From NCBI GenBank assembly GCA_014379395.1, contig JACMLV010000057.1:1-15674 (forward strand): a DNA stretch of 15,674 bases. Reading direction: 5' to 3'. Source of the stretch: Burkholderiaceae bacterium. Its GTDB lineage: Bacteria; Pseudomonadota; Gammaproteobacteria; Burkholderiales; Burkholderiaceae_D. The notes beneath the pieces are model-generated. The model was not told where the DNA came from, did not search any database, and saw nothing but the letters and a program-made list of their open reading frames with translations. Made by a program: the position numbers and the translations under genes. Positions 6,848 through 15,674 of the stretch are shown here, one piece after another; the first letter of the stretch is position 1; every line of letters starts with the position of its first letter.

Positions 6848-7759
6848 ATGAACCACCCCACCACCCCTGAGCCGGAGCTGTCCGCTCCGCTCGCGCGCAC
6901 CCTCACTACGATCTCCGGCAACAGCCAGAGGCTCGACGGCGGCGCCATGTTCGGCAATGCGCCGCGCAGCCTGTGGCAGCGCTGGACGCCGCCCGACGAG
7001 CACAACCGCATCCACCTCGGCTGCCGGGTCCTGCTGGTGCGCGAAGGCAGCCGCAACGTCCTGATCGAGGCGGGGATAGGCGCCTTCTTCAGCCCGGACA
7101 TGAAGCAGCGTTTCGGCGTCGAGGAGCAGCATCATGTCCTGCTCGACAAGCTCGCCGCGCTCGGCTTGGGCGACACCGACATCGACGCGGTGGTACTGAC
7201 CCATCTGCACTTCGACCATGCCGGCGGCCTGCTCGCGCCGTGGCAAGAGGGGCGGCCGGCGCGGCTGCTGTTCCCGAACGCGCGCTTTATCACCGGACGG
7301 CGCCAGTGGCAGCGCGCGCGCCGGCCACACGCCCGCGACCGCGCCTCGTATATCACCGAACTGCTCGACTTGCTCGAAGCGAGCGGCCGCCTCGAACTGC
7401 TCGACGACGGCGCCACCTCGGCCACACTCGGCCCCGACTGGCGCTTCCACGTCAGCGATGGCCACACCCCCGGCCAGTTGCTGCCGGAAGTGCTCATGCC
7501 GTCCGGGCCGGTGGTGTTCGGTGGCGACCTTGTGCCCGGCGCGCCATGGGTCCACCTGCCGATCACGATGGGTTACGACCGATTCCCGGAAGGATTGATC
7601 GACGAAAAAACCGCTCTGCTGACCGATTTATTGGCCCGCAATGGCCGCCTGGTCTTCACCCATGATCCGCACATCGCCATCGGGCGCGTGATTCAGGACG
7701 GCAAGGGCCGCTTCGGCCTGGCGGAAGACTCCGGCGACGTGACCGCCCTGGCCGCCTGA
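6848..7759 (+). CDS. Metallo-beta-lactamase-fold hydrolase of unknown substrate
   Basis: A 303-residue MBL-fold protein with a complete two-metal site: HLHFDH at 119-124 (His119, His121, Asp123, His124), His206 in DGHTPGQ, Asp227 in GGDLVP and His272 in THDPH. There is no signal peptide, so it is probably cytosolic. The N-terminal block LDGGAMFGNAPRSLWQRW, followed by PPDEHNRI, belongs to a common bacterial MBL group that also includes lactonase-like enzymes. The arrangement is the one used by N-acyl-homoserine lactonases and glyoxalase II-like hydrolases. The residues alone do not decide between a lactonase and another esterase. The start is supported by a GGAG ribosome site 5 nt upstream. 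It is flanked by the trhP hairpin and converges on the ECF sigma gene with 23 nt between, so it looks like a single-gene unit. Confidence 0.9.
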   Translation: MNHPTTPEPELSAPLARTLTTISGNSQRLDGGAMFGNAPRSLWQRWTPPDEHNRIHLGCRVLLVREGSRNVLIEAGIGAFFSPDMKQRFGVEEQHHVLLDKLAALGLGDTDIDAVVLTHLHFDHAGGLLAPWQEGRPARLLFPNARFITGRRQWQRARRPHARDRASYITELLDLLEASGRLELLDDGATSATLGPDWRFHVSDGHTPGQLLPEVLMPSGPVVFGGDLVPGAPWVHLPITMGYDRFPEGLIDEKTALLTDLLARNGRLVFTHDPHIAIGRVIQDGKGRFGLAEDSGDVTALAA

Positions 7760-7782
7760 CCGCGGCGGCGCCGACGACCGGC

Positions 7783-8337
7783 CTACTCGGCGCGGTCGCA
7801 GCGATACACGCCGTCGTCGTCATGGTAGAACGAGCACTGCTTCTTGAGCGCGTCCCTCAGGCGGGCTCGCGCCCGGTGGATGCGGATCTTCGCGTTGGCC
7901 ACGCTGCATTCGCACACCTGGGCGGTCTGCTCGGCCGACAATCCCTCCAAATCATGCAGGATCAACGCCGCCCGATAGCTGCCGGGCAACGTGTCGATCA
8001 CCTCGCGCACGCACTGATTCATCTCGCCCTCGATCAGTCTGTGGTCGATGTCGTCATCCGGACCGGCCAGATTCATCGCCTCGTCGAGCTCGACAATGCG
8101 AACCCGCCGCTCCGGATGGCGAAAGTAATCGGCGGCGACCCGGTTGGCGATCGAGAACGCCCAGGTCTTGATGGCAGAGCGCCCGTCAAAGCCGGCCAGG
8201 CCGCGCGCCACGCGCATCAACGTCTCTTGCTGAAGGTCTTCGGCGACGGCGCGGTTGCCGACGTAGCGTTCCAGGTAGCGCAACACCGGTTGCGCCACCT
8301 GGGCCAGCGCATCGTCAACGGAAAGCTGGTTTTTCAA
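7783..8337 (-). CDS. ECF-type RNA polymerase sigma factor with Cys-containing tail
   Basis: A 184-residue group IV sigma factor. Region 2 spans about 10-80, including AEDLQQETLMRV (32-43) and the DNA-melting stretch TWAFSIANRVAADYFR. Region 4 spans about 108-163, with LPGSYRAALILHDLEGLS and the helix-turn-helix QTAQVCECSVANAKIRIHRARARLR in its second half. A 20-residue tail follows with Cys168 and Cys180 (KKQCSFYHDD then GVYRCDR), a pattern I recall from a subset of ECF factors; it may bind metal or sense redox state. The start is a TTG at 8337 with GGAG 6 nt upstream; the next in-frame ATG would remove part of region 2. The gene lies 12 nt after the CMD-like gene, so the two form an operon. 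I see no anti-sigma factor nearby. Confidence 0.9.
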   Translation of the reverse strand: MKNQLSVDDALAQVAQPVLRYLERYVGNRAVAEDLQQETLMRVARGLAGFDGRSAIKTWAFSIANRVAADYFRHPERRVRIVELDEAMNLAGPDDDIDHRLIEGEMNQCVREVIDTLPGSYRAALILHDLEGLSAEQTAQVCECSVANAKIRIHRARARLRDALKKQCSFYHDDDGVYRCDRAE

Positions 8338-8349
8338 TTCTGGCTCCGG

Positions 8350-8649
8350 TTAACAGCATTTGGGGGCCGGCCGGTCGAGCCGGCCGGGACACGCCATTTT
8401 ATCCGCCGCGCGCGGGGGCGACGCGCCATCGAGCACCTGGGTAGCAGCCAGCAGCGCCTGGCGCGCCGGCACTTGGCGCACCTGGTCGGCCAGCTCGACC
8501 GCCTCGCGGATCTGCGCATCGGACAGGCCAAGCTGGCGCGCCAGCGGGATGTGGTGCTCAACGCAGGACTTGCAGTTGCTGCCCAGGGCGGCGCCCAAGG
8601 CGACCAGTTCGCGTTCGCGCGGGTTGAGTTGCGGGAGAGGTTGCTCCAT
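8350..8649 (-). CDS. AhpD/carboxymuconolactone decarboxylase-like CxxC protein
   Basis: A 99-residue protein of the CMD/AhpD-like family, small alpha-helical proteins that use a CxxC disulfide for peroxide reduction or related redox work. The core motif is NCKSCVEHH at 25-33, giving Cys26, Cys29 and His33 (CxxCxxxH), the AhpD proton-relay arrangement. The C terminus is unusual: it carries three more cysteines, Cys87 in ACPGR and a terminal CC pair (98-99). The ATG at 8649 has a strong AAGGAG ribosome site 5 nt upstream; longer in-frame starts would extend across the putative promoter. It is the first gene of a pair with the ECF sigma factor. CMD-like proteins are known partners of some ECF groups, so a redox-sensing or stress-response role is likely but unproven. 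Confidence 0.88.
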   Translation of the reverse strand: MEQPLPQLNPRERELVALGAALGSNCKSCVEHHIPLARQLGLSDAQIREAVELADQVRQVPARQALLAATQVLDGASPPRAADKMACPGRLDRPAPKCC

Positions 8650-8682
8650 GTCGGCTCCTTCAGGATGGGTTGAGGTAAAACC

Positions 8683-8702
8683 GGGCGGGTACGCACCCGC
8701 CC
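8683..8702 (-). other. Hairpin at the predicted 5' end of the CMD-ECF mRNA
   Basis: Read leftwards: GGGCGGGT-gcgt-ACCCGCCC, an 8-bp perfect stem with a 4-nt loop, followed by GGTTTTA. It begins within a few bases of the start implied by the ECF-type promoter at 8738-8712 and ends 23 nt before the AAGGAG. It could stabilise the mRNA. With the short T run it might also act as a weak attenuator. Confidence 0.5.
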
Positions 8703-8711
8703 ACTCGCTTA

Positions 8712-8738
8712 GACGCGGCCCGGAGCGGCGGGGATACA
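8712..8738 (-). promoter_or_regulatory. Candidate ECF-type promoter of the CMD-sigma operon
   Basis: Read leftwards, TGTATCC (8738-8732) is separated by exactly 16 nt from CGTC (8715-8712), which is followed by TAAG. ECF sigma factors typically use a TG-containing -35 and a short CGTC-type -10 at this spacing; the CMD-associated ECF41 group uses TGTCACA-N16-CGTC. Its position just upstream of the operon suggests that the sigma factor transcribes its own operon. This is a single-site match made by eye. Confidence 0.45.
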
Positions 8739-8763
8739 CCAAAAACGAAAGCGGCCGATGCCG

Positions 8764-8769
8764 TATAAT
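8764..8769 (+). promoter_or_regulatory. Consensus -10 box for metH
   Basis: A perfect TATAAT, 74 nt before the metH start codon, with a poor -35 (AAAAAC at 17 nt). The implied leader of about 68 nt shows no riboswitch that I recognise. It lies back to back with the leftward ECF-type promoter, whose -35 ends 25 nt away. Confidence 0.45.
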
Positions 8770-8843
8770 TTCAGACCCGGTGAAACATGGCCCCAGCGCC
8801 CGCGCAACGAAGCGCCGCCCGACTTGTCCTTTGAAAGCATGAA

Positions 8844-12665
<3,822 letters not shown>

Positions 12666-12686
12666 GCCGCTTGCAAGCGTTCCGGT

Positions 12687-12720
12687 AAGTTCTCGGGCCC
12701 TGCGGGGCCCGAACTTTTTT
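12687..12720 (+). terminator. Strong intrinsic terminator of metH
   Basis: CGGGCCC-tgcg-GGGCCCG (12694-12700 and 12705-12711), extended by AAGTT/AACTT pairing across a 2-nt bulge and followed by six T, then GTTTTC. It lies about 20 nt after the metH stop and is a textbook Rho-independent terminator. Confidence 0.93.
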
Positions 12721-12755
12721 GTTTTCTTGCGCACTTGATCGGCGCCTGAACGCAT

Positions 12756-12778
12756 AAGCCGCCCTTGGTGGGCGGCTT
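12756..12778 (-). terminator. Hairpin after the EAL/HDOD gene, terminator candidate
   Basis: AAGCCGCCC-ttggt-GGGCGGCTT: a perfect 9-bp stem with a 5-nt loop, about 30 nt after the stop of the leftward EAL/HDOD gene. The A/T pairs at the outer end of the stem suit a terminator, but no long U tract follows in either direction. Confidence 0.5.
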
Positions 12779-12809
12779 GTCGGTGTTTATTGGCTACGAC
12801 TGCGGATGC

Positions 12810-14099
12810 CTACGACAGGTAGCGCACCAGGTTGTCGCTCCATTCGAAAGCGGCCATTTCCAGTTCAACCAGATCTTCGACCGAGACGGCCAACTTGCTC
12901 AGCACCGGCATGATCTGGTCGCTCATATCTTCGATCCGCTCGATGCACTCGGCCAGGCGCAGCAGGTCGCCGAAGAAGCCGCCGCGCGTCATCAGCGCGT
13001 CGGAGACGTCCTTGCTCACTTCGATTTGCTGCAGGATTTCCGACATCGGCACGTCGAACAGGGTGTCCATCAGCGACATGATGCCGATGGTGAAGGCGAT
13101 GTCGGCCGAGCGCGGCTGGTTCGGCAGCAGGCGCTGCGCCAGCAGTTCGAGCAGGCGGCCGCGGGTGGTGGCCAGCGCCATCAGCGGCGTCATCGTATGG
13201 CCGCGCTGGCCCGATTCGGCGTACAGCATGATTTGCAGCCAGCGCTGCAACTGGCGCCGCCCCAACACCACCAGGGCCTGGCTGAGCGAATCGATGCGCT
13301 GGCGCGCGCCAACGGCCGGCGAATTGACCAGGCGCAGCAAGTTGAAGGCGAGCGTGATGTCGTGCTTGATGGCGCGCTCGATTTCCTCGTTGTCCGCCTC
13401 CGAGGTCACCAGGGTCATCAGTTCCACCACCGACAGCTGCGACGGCGACAGCTTCTTGCCGGTGATGATGAGCGGCTTGGCGAAATAATAGCCCTGGAAA
13501 TAATCGAAGCCAAGGTCGAGGCTGGCCTGGAATTCCTCGCGGGTTTCGACTTTTTCCGCGACCAGCTTTTTTTTGTCCTTCTGGAAGCGCGGCGCCAGCG
13601 TTTTCAGGGTGGCCAGATCGATCGCGCGCAAGTCCAGCTTGACGTACTCGACCAGCGGCAGCAGCTGCTCGGTGTTGCTGGCCGCGCCGACCACGTTTTC
13701 CAGCGCGAAGGTGTAGCCCTGCTCGACCAGTTCGGCGATCCGCACGCACACGTCGGACGTGACCTTCATCGTGCCGACCAGTTCCAGCACCACCTTGTCG
13801 CATGGCAGGAACACCGAGATGTCGCTCATGATGACGTCGGCGTCGACGTTGACGAAGGCGAGCGCGTCGCCGGCCACCCGGCCCATCCCGAGCTGGGAGG
13901 CGTGGGCGATCACGGCGGCGGTGGCGGTCAAATCGCTGGTGATGTTGGCCGGGCCGACCGGCGCGTTGCGAAACAGCAGTTCATAGCCGAACAACGCTTG
14001 CTTGCGGTCGAGGATGGGCTGGCGCCCCAGATAGAACTCGCGCACGCGCAAAGGCTTGGGAGTGATGGCGTTGCTGGAAATTTCTATCATCTTGGTCAT
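12810..14099 (-). CDS. Degenerate EAL domain-HDOD domain signalling protein
   Basis: A 429-residue cytosolic protein. Residues 18-210 form an EAL-type domain and about 215-415 an HDOD domain; this is the YuxH/CdgJ-type architecture. The EAL domain has lost catalytic features: the EAL motif reads YELL at 39-42, and the expected metal-binding DDFG is ALENVVG at 132-138. Retained landmarks are VKLDLRAID (153-161), AEKVET (181-186) and FQGYYFAKP (201-209). It is therefore unlikely to hydrolyse cyclic-di-GMP and may act through protein contacts. The HDOD part includes HDITLAFNLLRLVNSP and MSLMDTLFDVP. Such proteins influence motility and surface behaviour in other bacteria. The start at 14099 lacks a ribosome site; the ATG at 14090 is an alternative. 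It appears to be a single-gene unit between two candidate terminators. Confidence 0.92.
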   Translation of the reverse strand: MTKMIEISSNAITPKPLRVREFYLGRQPILDRKQALFGYELLFRNAPVGPANITSDLTATAAVIAHASQLGMGRVAGDALAFVNVDADVIMSDISVFLPCDKVVLELVGTMKVTSDVCVRIAELVEQGYTFALENVVGAASNTEQLLPLVEYVKLDLRAIDLATLKTLAPRFQKDKKKLVAEKVETREEFQASLDLGFDYFQGYYFAKPLIITGKKLSPSQLSVVELMTLVTSEADNEEIERAIKHDITLAFNLLRLVNSPAVGARQRIDSLSQALVVLGRRQLQRWLQIMLYAESGQRGHTMTPLMALATTRGRLLELLAQRLLPNQPRSADIAFTIGIMSLMDTLFDVPMSEILQQIEVSKDVSDALMTRGGFFGDLLRLAECIERIEDMSDQIMPVLSKLAVSVEDLVELEMAAFEWSDNLVRYLS

Positions 14100-14134
14100 T
14101 CAGTGATGGGATTTGCTGGCGGCGCAAGCAGGCC

Positions 14135-14140
14135 ATTTTA
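14135..14140 (-). promoter_or_regulatory. Candidate -10 box of the EAL/HDOD gene
   Basis: Read leftwards this is TAAAAT (5 of 6 consensus positions), 35 nt before the start codon at 14099, in the AT-rich part of the 111-nt gap. The -35 region at the correct distance (ACGCTT) is poor. Confidence 0.35.
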
Positions 14141-14186
14141 AACCCTCTGTAACGTAAAGCGTGCCGCGCGGCCCATATTTCACCGC

Positions 14187-14212
14187 AAAAATTTCACTCG
14201 TCCGAGATTTTT
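14187..14212 (-). terminator. Weak terminator candidate at the end of the amidotransferase gene
   Basis: Read leftwards: AAAAAT-CTC-ggac-GAG-tgaa-ATTTTT. An A/T outer stem with a short C/G inner stem and a T tract overlaps the stop codon of the amidotransferase gene. The inner stem is only 3 bp and there is a 4-nt bulge, so it would be inefficient. Confidence 0.3.
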
Positions 14213-14990
14213 AATCGATTTCCTTTTCCTGCGGCAAGCCATCGACGAACACCTTCAATTCCCCCGGCGCGAAGCGGGTCCAGTTCTCGTTGGTGGTGAG
14301 CGGCTCGGTGACGATCACGGCGACCCGGTCGTTGGGCGTGGTCACCTGCGAGAAGTCGACGCTGATGTCCTCGTCGGACAATTTGGCGGTGACGAACGGA
14401 TAGCGCCGCACCACATAGTGCAAGCTGGTGGCGCAGTGGGCGAACAGGGCGGTGCCGTCCGAGAGCATCAGGTTGAAGGTGCCATGCGCGGCGATCTCGG
14501 CGATCAGGCCGGCGAGCGCGGCGCGCAACGGCCCCAAGGCCGGCGCGGTGTCGCCGAAGCGGGCCCGCAACTCCTGCAGCAGGTAGCAAAAGGCGCGCTC
14601 GCTGTCGGTGCTGCCGACCGGACGGTAGGCGCCGTCGAGCGTCGGCGCGAAATCCTTCAGGTCGCCGTTGTGGGCGAACACCCAGTAGCGGCCCCACAGT
14701 TCGCGCACGAAGGGATGGCAGTTCTCCAGCGCCACCTGGCCCTGGGTCGCCTTGCGGATGTGGGCGATGACGTTGGTCGACTTGATCGGGTAGCGCTTGA
14801 TCAGCTCGGCGATCGGCGAGGCCACGGCGGCCTGGTGGTCGACGAAATGGCGCACGCCGGCGCCCTCGAAGAAGGCGATGCCCCAGCCGTCGTGATGGGT
14901 GTCGGTGTGGCCGCCGCGCATGGCGAAGCCGGTGAAGCTAAACACAATGTCGGTCGGGACATTGCAGTTCATTCCTAGGAGTTGGCACAT
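14211..14990 (-). CDS. Class II glutamine amidotransferase (YafJ type)
   Basis: A 259-residue Ntn-hydrolase glutaminase, nearly the length of E. coli YafJ (255). The start at 14990 is chosen because it places the catalytic Cys at position 2 (MCQLLGMNCN), which is essential in this family; the frame remains open 13 codons further upstream. Landmarks: HHDGWGIAFFEG (32-43), AHIRKAT (76-82) with the conserved Arg, FAHNGDL (105-111) for glutamine and oxyanion binding, and GSTDSERAF (126-134). Only the glutaminase domain is present, with no synthetase or isomerase partner domain fused, so the ammonia acceptor is unknown. It is the gene after DUF3567 on the same strand, but a hairpin in the 84-nt gap may separate expression. 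The upstream ribosome site is weak. Confidence 0.93.
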   Translation of the reverse strand: MCQLLGMNCNVPTDIVFSFTGFAMRGGHTDTHHDGWGIAFFEGAGVRHFVDHQAAVASPIAELIKRYPIKSTNVIAHIRKATQGQVALENCHPFVRELWGRYWVFAHNGDLKDFAPTLDGAYRPVGSTDSERAFCYLLQELRARFGDTAPALGPLRAALAGLIAEIAAHGTFNLMLSDGTALFAHCATSLHYVVRRYPFVTAKLSDEDISVDFSQVTTPNDRVAVIVTEPLTTNENWTRFAPGELKVFVDGLPQEKEID

Positions 14991-15038
14991 GGTCGCCCGC
15001 AAGTTGTCGCAACAGGCAGACCTTACCACGATGGTGCG

Positions 15039-15061
15039 GGCGGGGACAGGGCGTCCCCGCC
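15039..15061 (-). terminator. Strong hairpin between DUF3567 gene and amidotransferase gene
   Basis: GGCGGGGAC-agggc-GTCCCCGCC: a perfect 9-bp stem with a 5-nt loop, 13 nt after the DUF3567 stop. No U tract follows in the leftward direction (CGCACCAT), so it is either a Rho-assisted end or an mRNA-stabilising element. Confidence 0.45.
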
Positions 15062-15074
15062 AACTCTCAGACTC

Positions 15075-15332
15075 TCAATGCAACAACACGGGCTGGCTCA
15101 TCAGGGAATCGTAGCTGCCCAGGAACTCGTCGATCTCCTCCATGCTCGGTTCGCTGGCGATCAGTTCGTTGACGTCGCGCCGGAACGACTGGGCCAGCGC
15201 GCCGGCAATGAAGGTTTCGCGCTTGCAGCCCTTGTCGACGATTTCATAGCCGCCGAAGCGCAAGGCCTCCAAATCGCGGTCGGCGCCGAATTCGACGATG
15301 CTGTATTGCTCGCTGTTGTAGATGAGATTCAT
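15075..15332 (-). CDS. DUF3567 family protein
   Basis: An 85-residue protein I recognise as DUF3567, a small conserved family of betaproteobacteria with no known function. It opens MNLIYNSEQYSIVEFG, contains ALRFGGYEIVDKG (23-35) and ends SQPVLLH, all typical of the family. It is probably cytosolic, with no signal peptide or membrane segment. I chose the ATG at 15332 because an AAGGA ribosome site lies 6 nt upstream; the frame is open to 15404, but that extension does not resemble the family. It sits between a CobW-like gene (78 nt upstream) and the amidotransferase. No job can be inferred from the sequence. Confidence 0.92.
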   Translation of the reverse strand: MNLIYNSEQYSIVEFGADRDLEALRFGGYEIVDKGCKRETFIAGALAQSFRRDVNELIASEPSMEEIDEFLGSYDSLMSQPVLLH

Positions 15333-15388
15333 TGTGCGTCCTTCACTCAAATCAAAGTGGCGGGGGTCACTTCGTGATACTGCACCGA

Positions 15389-15405
15389 GGTGGGGTTGGC
15401 CCACC
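15389..15405. other. Short hairpin in the gap before the DUF3567 gene
   Basis: GGTGGG-gttgg-CCCACC, a 6-bp perfect stem with a 5-nt loop, 5 nt beyond the stop of the leftward CobW-like gene. No T run follows on either strand. It could mark the end of that transcript. Confidence 0.25.
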
Positions 15406-15410
15406 CTATT

Positions 15411-15674
15411 TCAAGCCCCGTCCAGCGGCGCCAGGTCGGCGTCGATGTGCAGCAGGCTGTCGTAGGGCGCACTGGAGAGCCACCGGCGCAACTGCTCCAG
15501 ATGCGCCGGATCGGCCAGGCCGATGAACAGTTGTTCCGGCCGCCGGCGCAAAACACGGTTCAAGCTTACACGCAAAACCAGATTGCCGGCGCAGCACAAG
15601 CAACCGGGGGCAAGATGCAAGAGGTCGGGAGCGGCGCGCGGCGCGGCGCCGGCGGCCCGCTCGAGCGCGTCGCG
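15411..15674 (-). CDS. CobW-like GTPase-related protein, C-terminal end (cut by window edge)
   Basis: The last 87 residues of a leftward gene whose start lies beyond the window. The segment has APGCLCCAGNLVLRVSLNRVLRR, which includes the CxCC metal motif typical of CobW/P47K (COG0523) GTPases (GCxCC), followed by LFIGLADPAHLEQLRRWL, comparable to the (E)-x-x-G-L-A-D-P region after it in that family. The protein ends only about 60 residues after the CxCC, so it lacks the normal C-terminal CobW domain: it is either a short family variant or a truncated gene. The Walker A motif would be outside the window. COG0523 proteins are metal chaperones for zinc or cobalt. The family call is moderately secure and the function inferred. 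Confidence 0.6.
   Translation of the reverse strand, partial: RDALERAAGAAPRAAPDLLHLAPGCLCCAGNLVLRVSLNRVLRRRPEQLFIGLADPAHLEQLRRWLSSAPYDSLLHIDADLAPLDGA

Noticed and set aside
8770..8843. Possible cobalamin or S-adenosylhomocysteine riboswitch in the metH leader
   Set aside because: The leader is only about 70 nt and lacks the B12 box and the conserved S-adenosylhomocysteine-riboswitch core that I would expect.
12765..14141. A 458-codon + strand open frame opposite the EAL/HDOD gene
   Set aside because: Antisense shadow; composition dominated by Gln, His, Arg and Asp, and no recognisable domain.
14161..14175. GCCGCGCGGC self-complementary sequence near 14163-14172
   Set aside because: Too short, and expected by chance in DNA of this GC content; it has no loop to form an RNA hairpin.

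Overview
The window looks like a conserved chromosomal segment of a GC-rich betaproteobacterium, most likely Burkholderiales and plausibly the Oxalobacteraceae (Massilia/Duganella/Janthinobacterium-like). Support comes from the LysM protein-dprA / def-fmt arrangement, a DUF3567 protein (a family I know from betaproteobacteria), a YafJ-type amidotransferase and a one-piece cobalamin-dependent MetH. This placement rests on recognising protein families by eye, not on a search. I see no phage genes, transposases, tRNAs, rRNAs or CRISPR arrays, and gene density is high. No stretch of more than about 265 bases lacks a gene.

Left part (1-4071). The 5' end of dprA and a secreted LysM protein are read leftwards. 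A divergent intergenic region separates them from def (peptide deformylase) and fmt (methionyl-tRNA formyltransferase), which together handle the N-formyl group of initiator Met. A LysR-type regulator starts 4 nt after fmt.

Middle part (4072-8649). A leftward two-gene operon encodes an isochorismatase-like cysteine hydrolase and a Pro1 tautomerase whose reading frames overlap. A perfect 25-bp dyad with a T-N11-A core lies about 65 bp upstream of its inferred transcription start, as expected for a LysR-type binding site. Next come trhP (tRNA U34 hydroxylation, U32 family) and an orphan metallo-beta-lactamase-fold hydrolase on the + strand. A leftward pair follows: an AhpD/CMD-like CxxC protein and an ECF sigma factor with a Cys-containing tail. 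This pair is preceded by a candidate ECF-type promoter (TGTATCC-N16-CGTC) and a hairpin at the predicted mRNA 5' end.

Right part (8650-15674). Full-length metH on the + strand ends in a strong intrinsic terminator. All genes after it are leftward: a degenerate-EAL/HDOD signalling protein, a YafJ-like class II glutamine amidotransferase, a DUF3567 protein, and the C-terminal end of a CobW-like GTPase-related protein cut by the window edge.

Most of the window is ordinary housekeeping sequence. The two places that deserve attention are the putative LysR-controlled hydrolase/tautomerase operon and the CMD-ECF sigma module with its possible self-recognised promoter. Neither amounts to a demonstrated new system.
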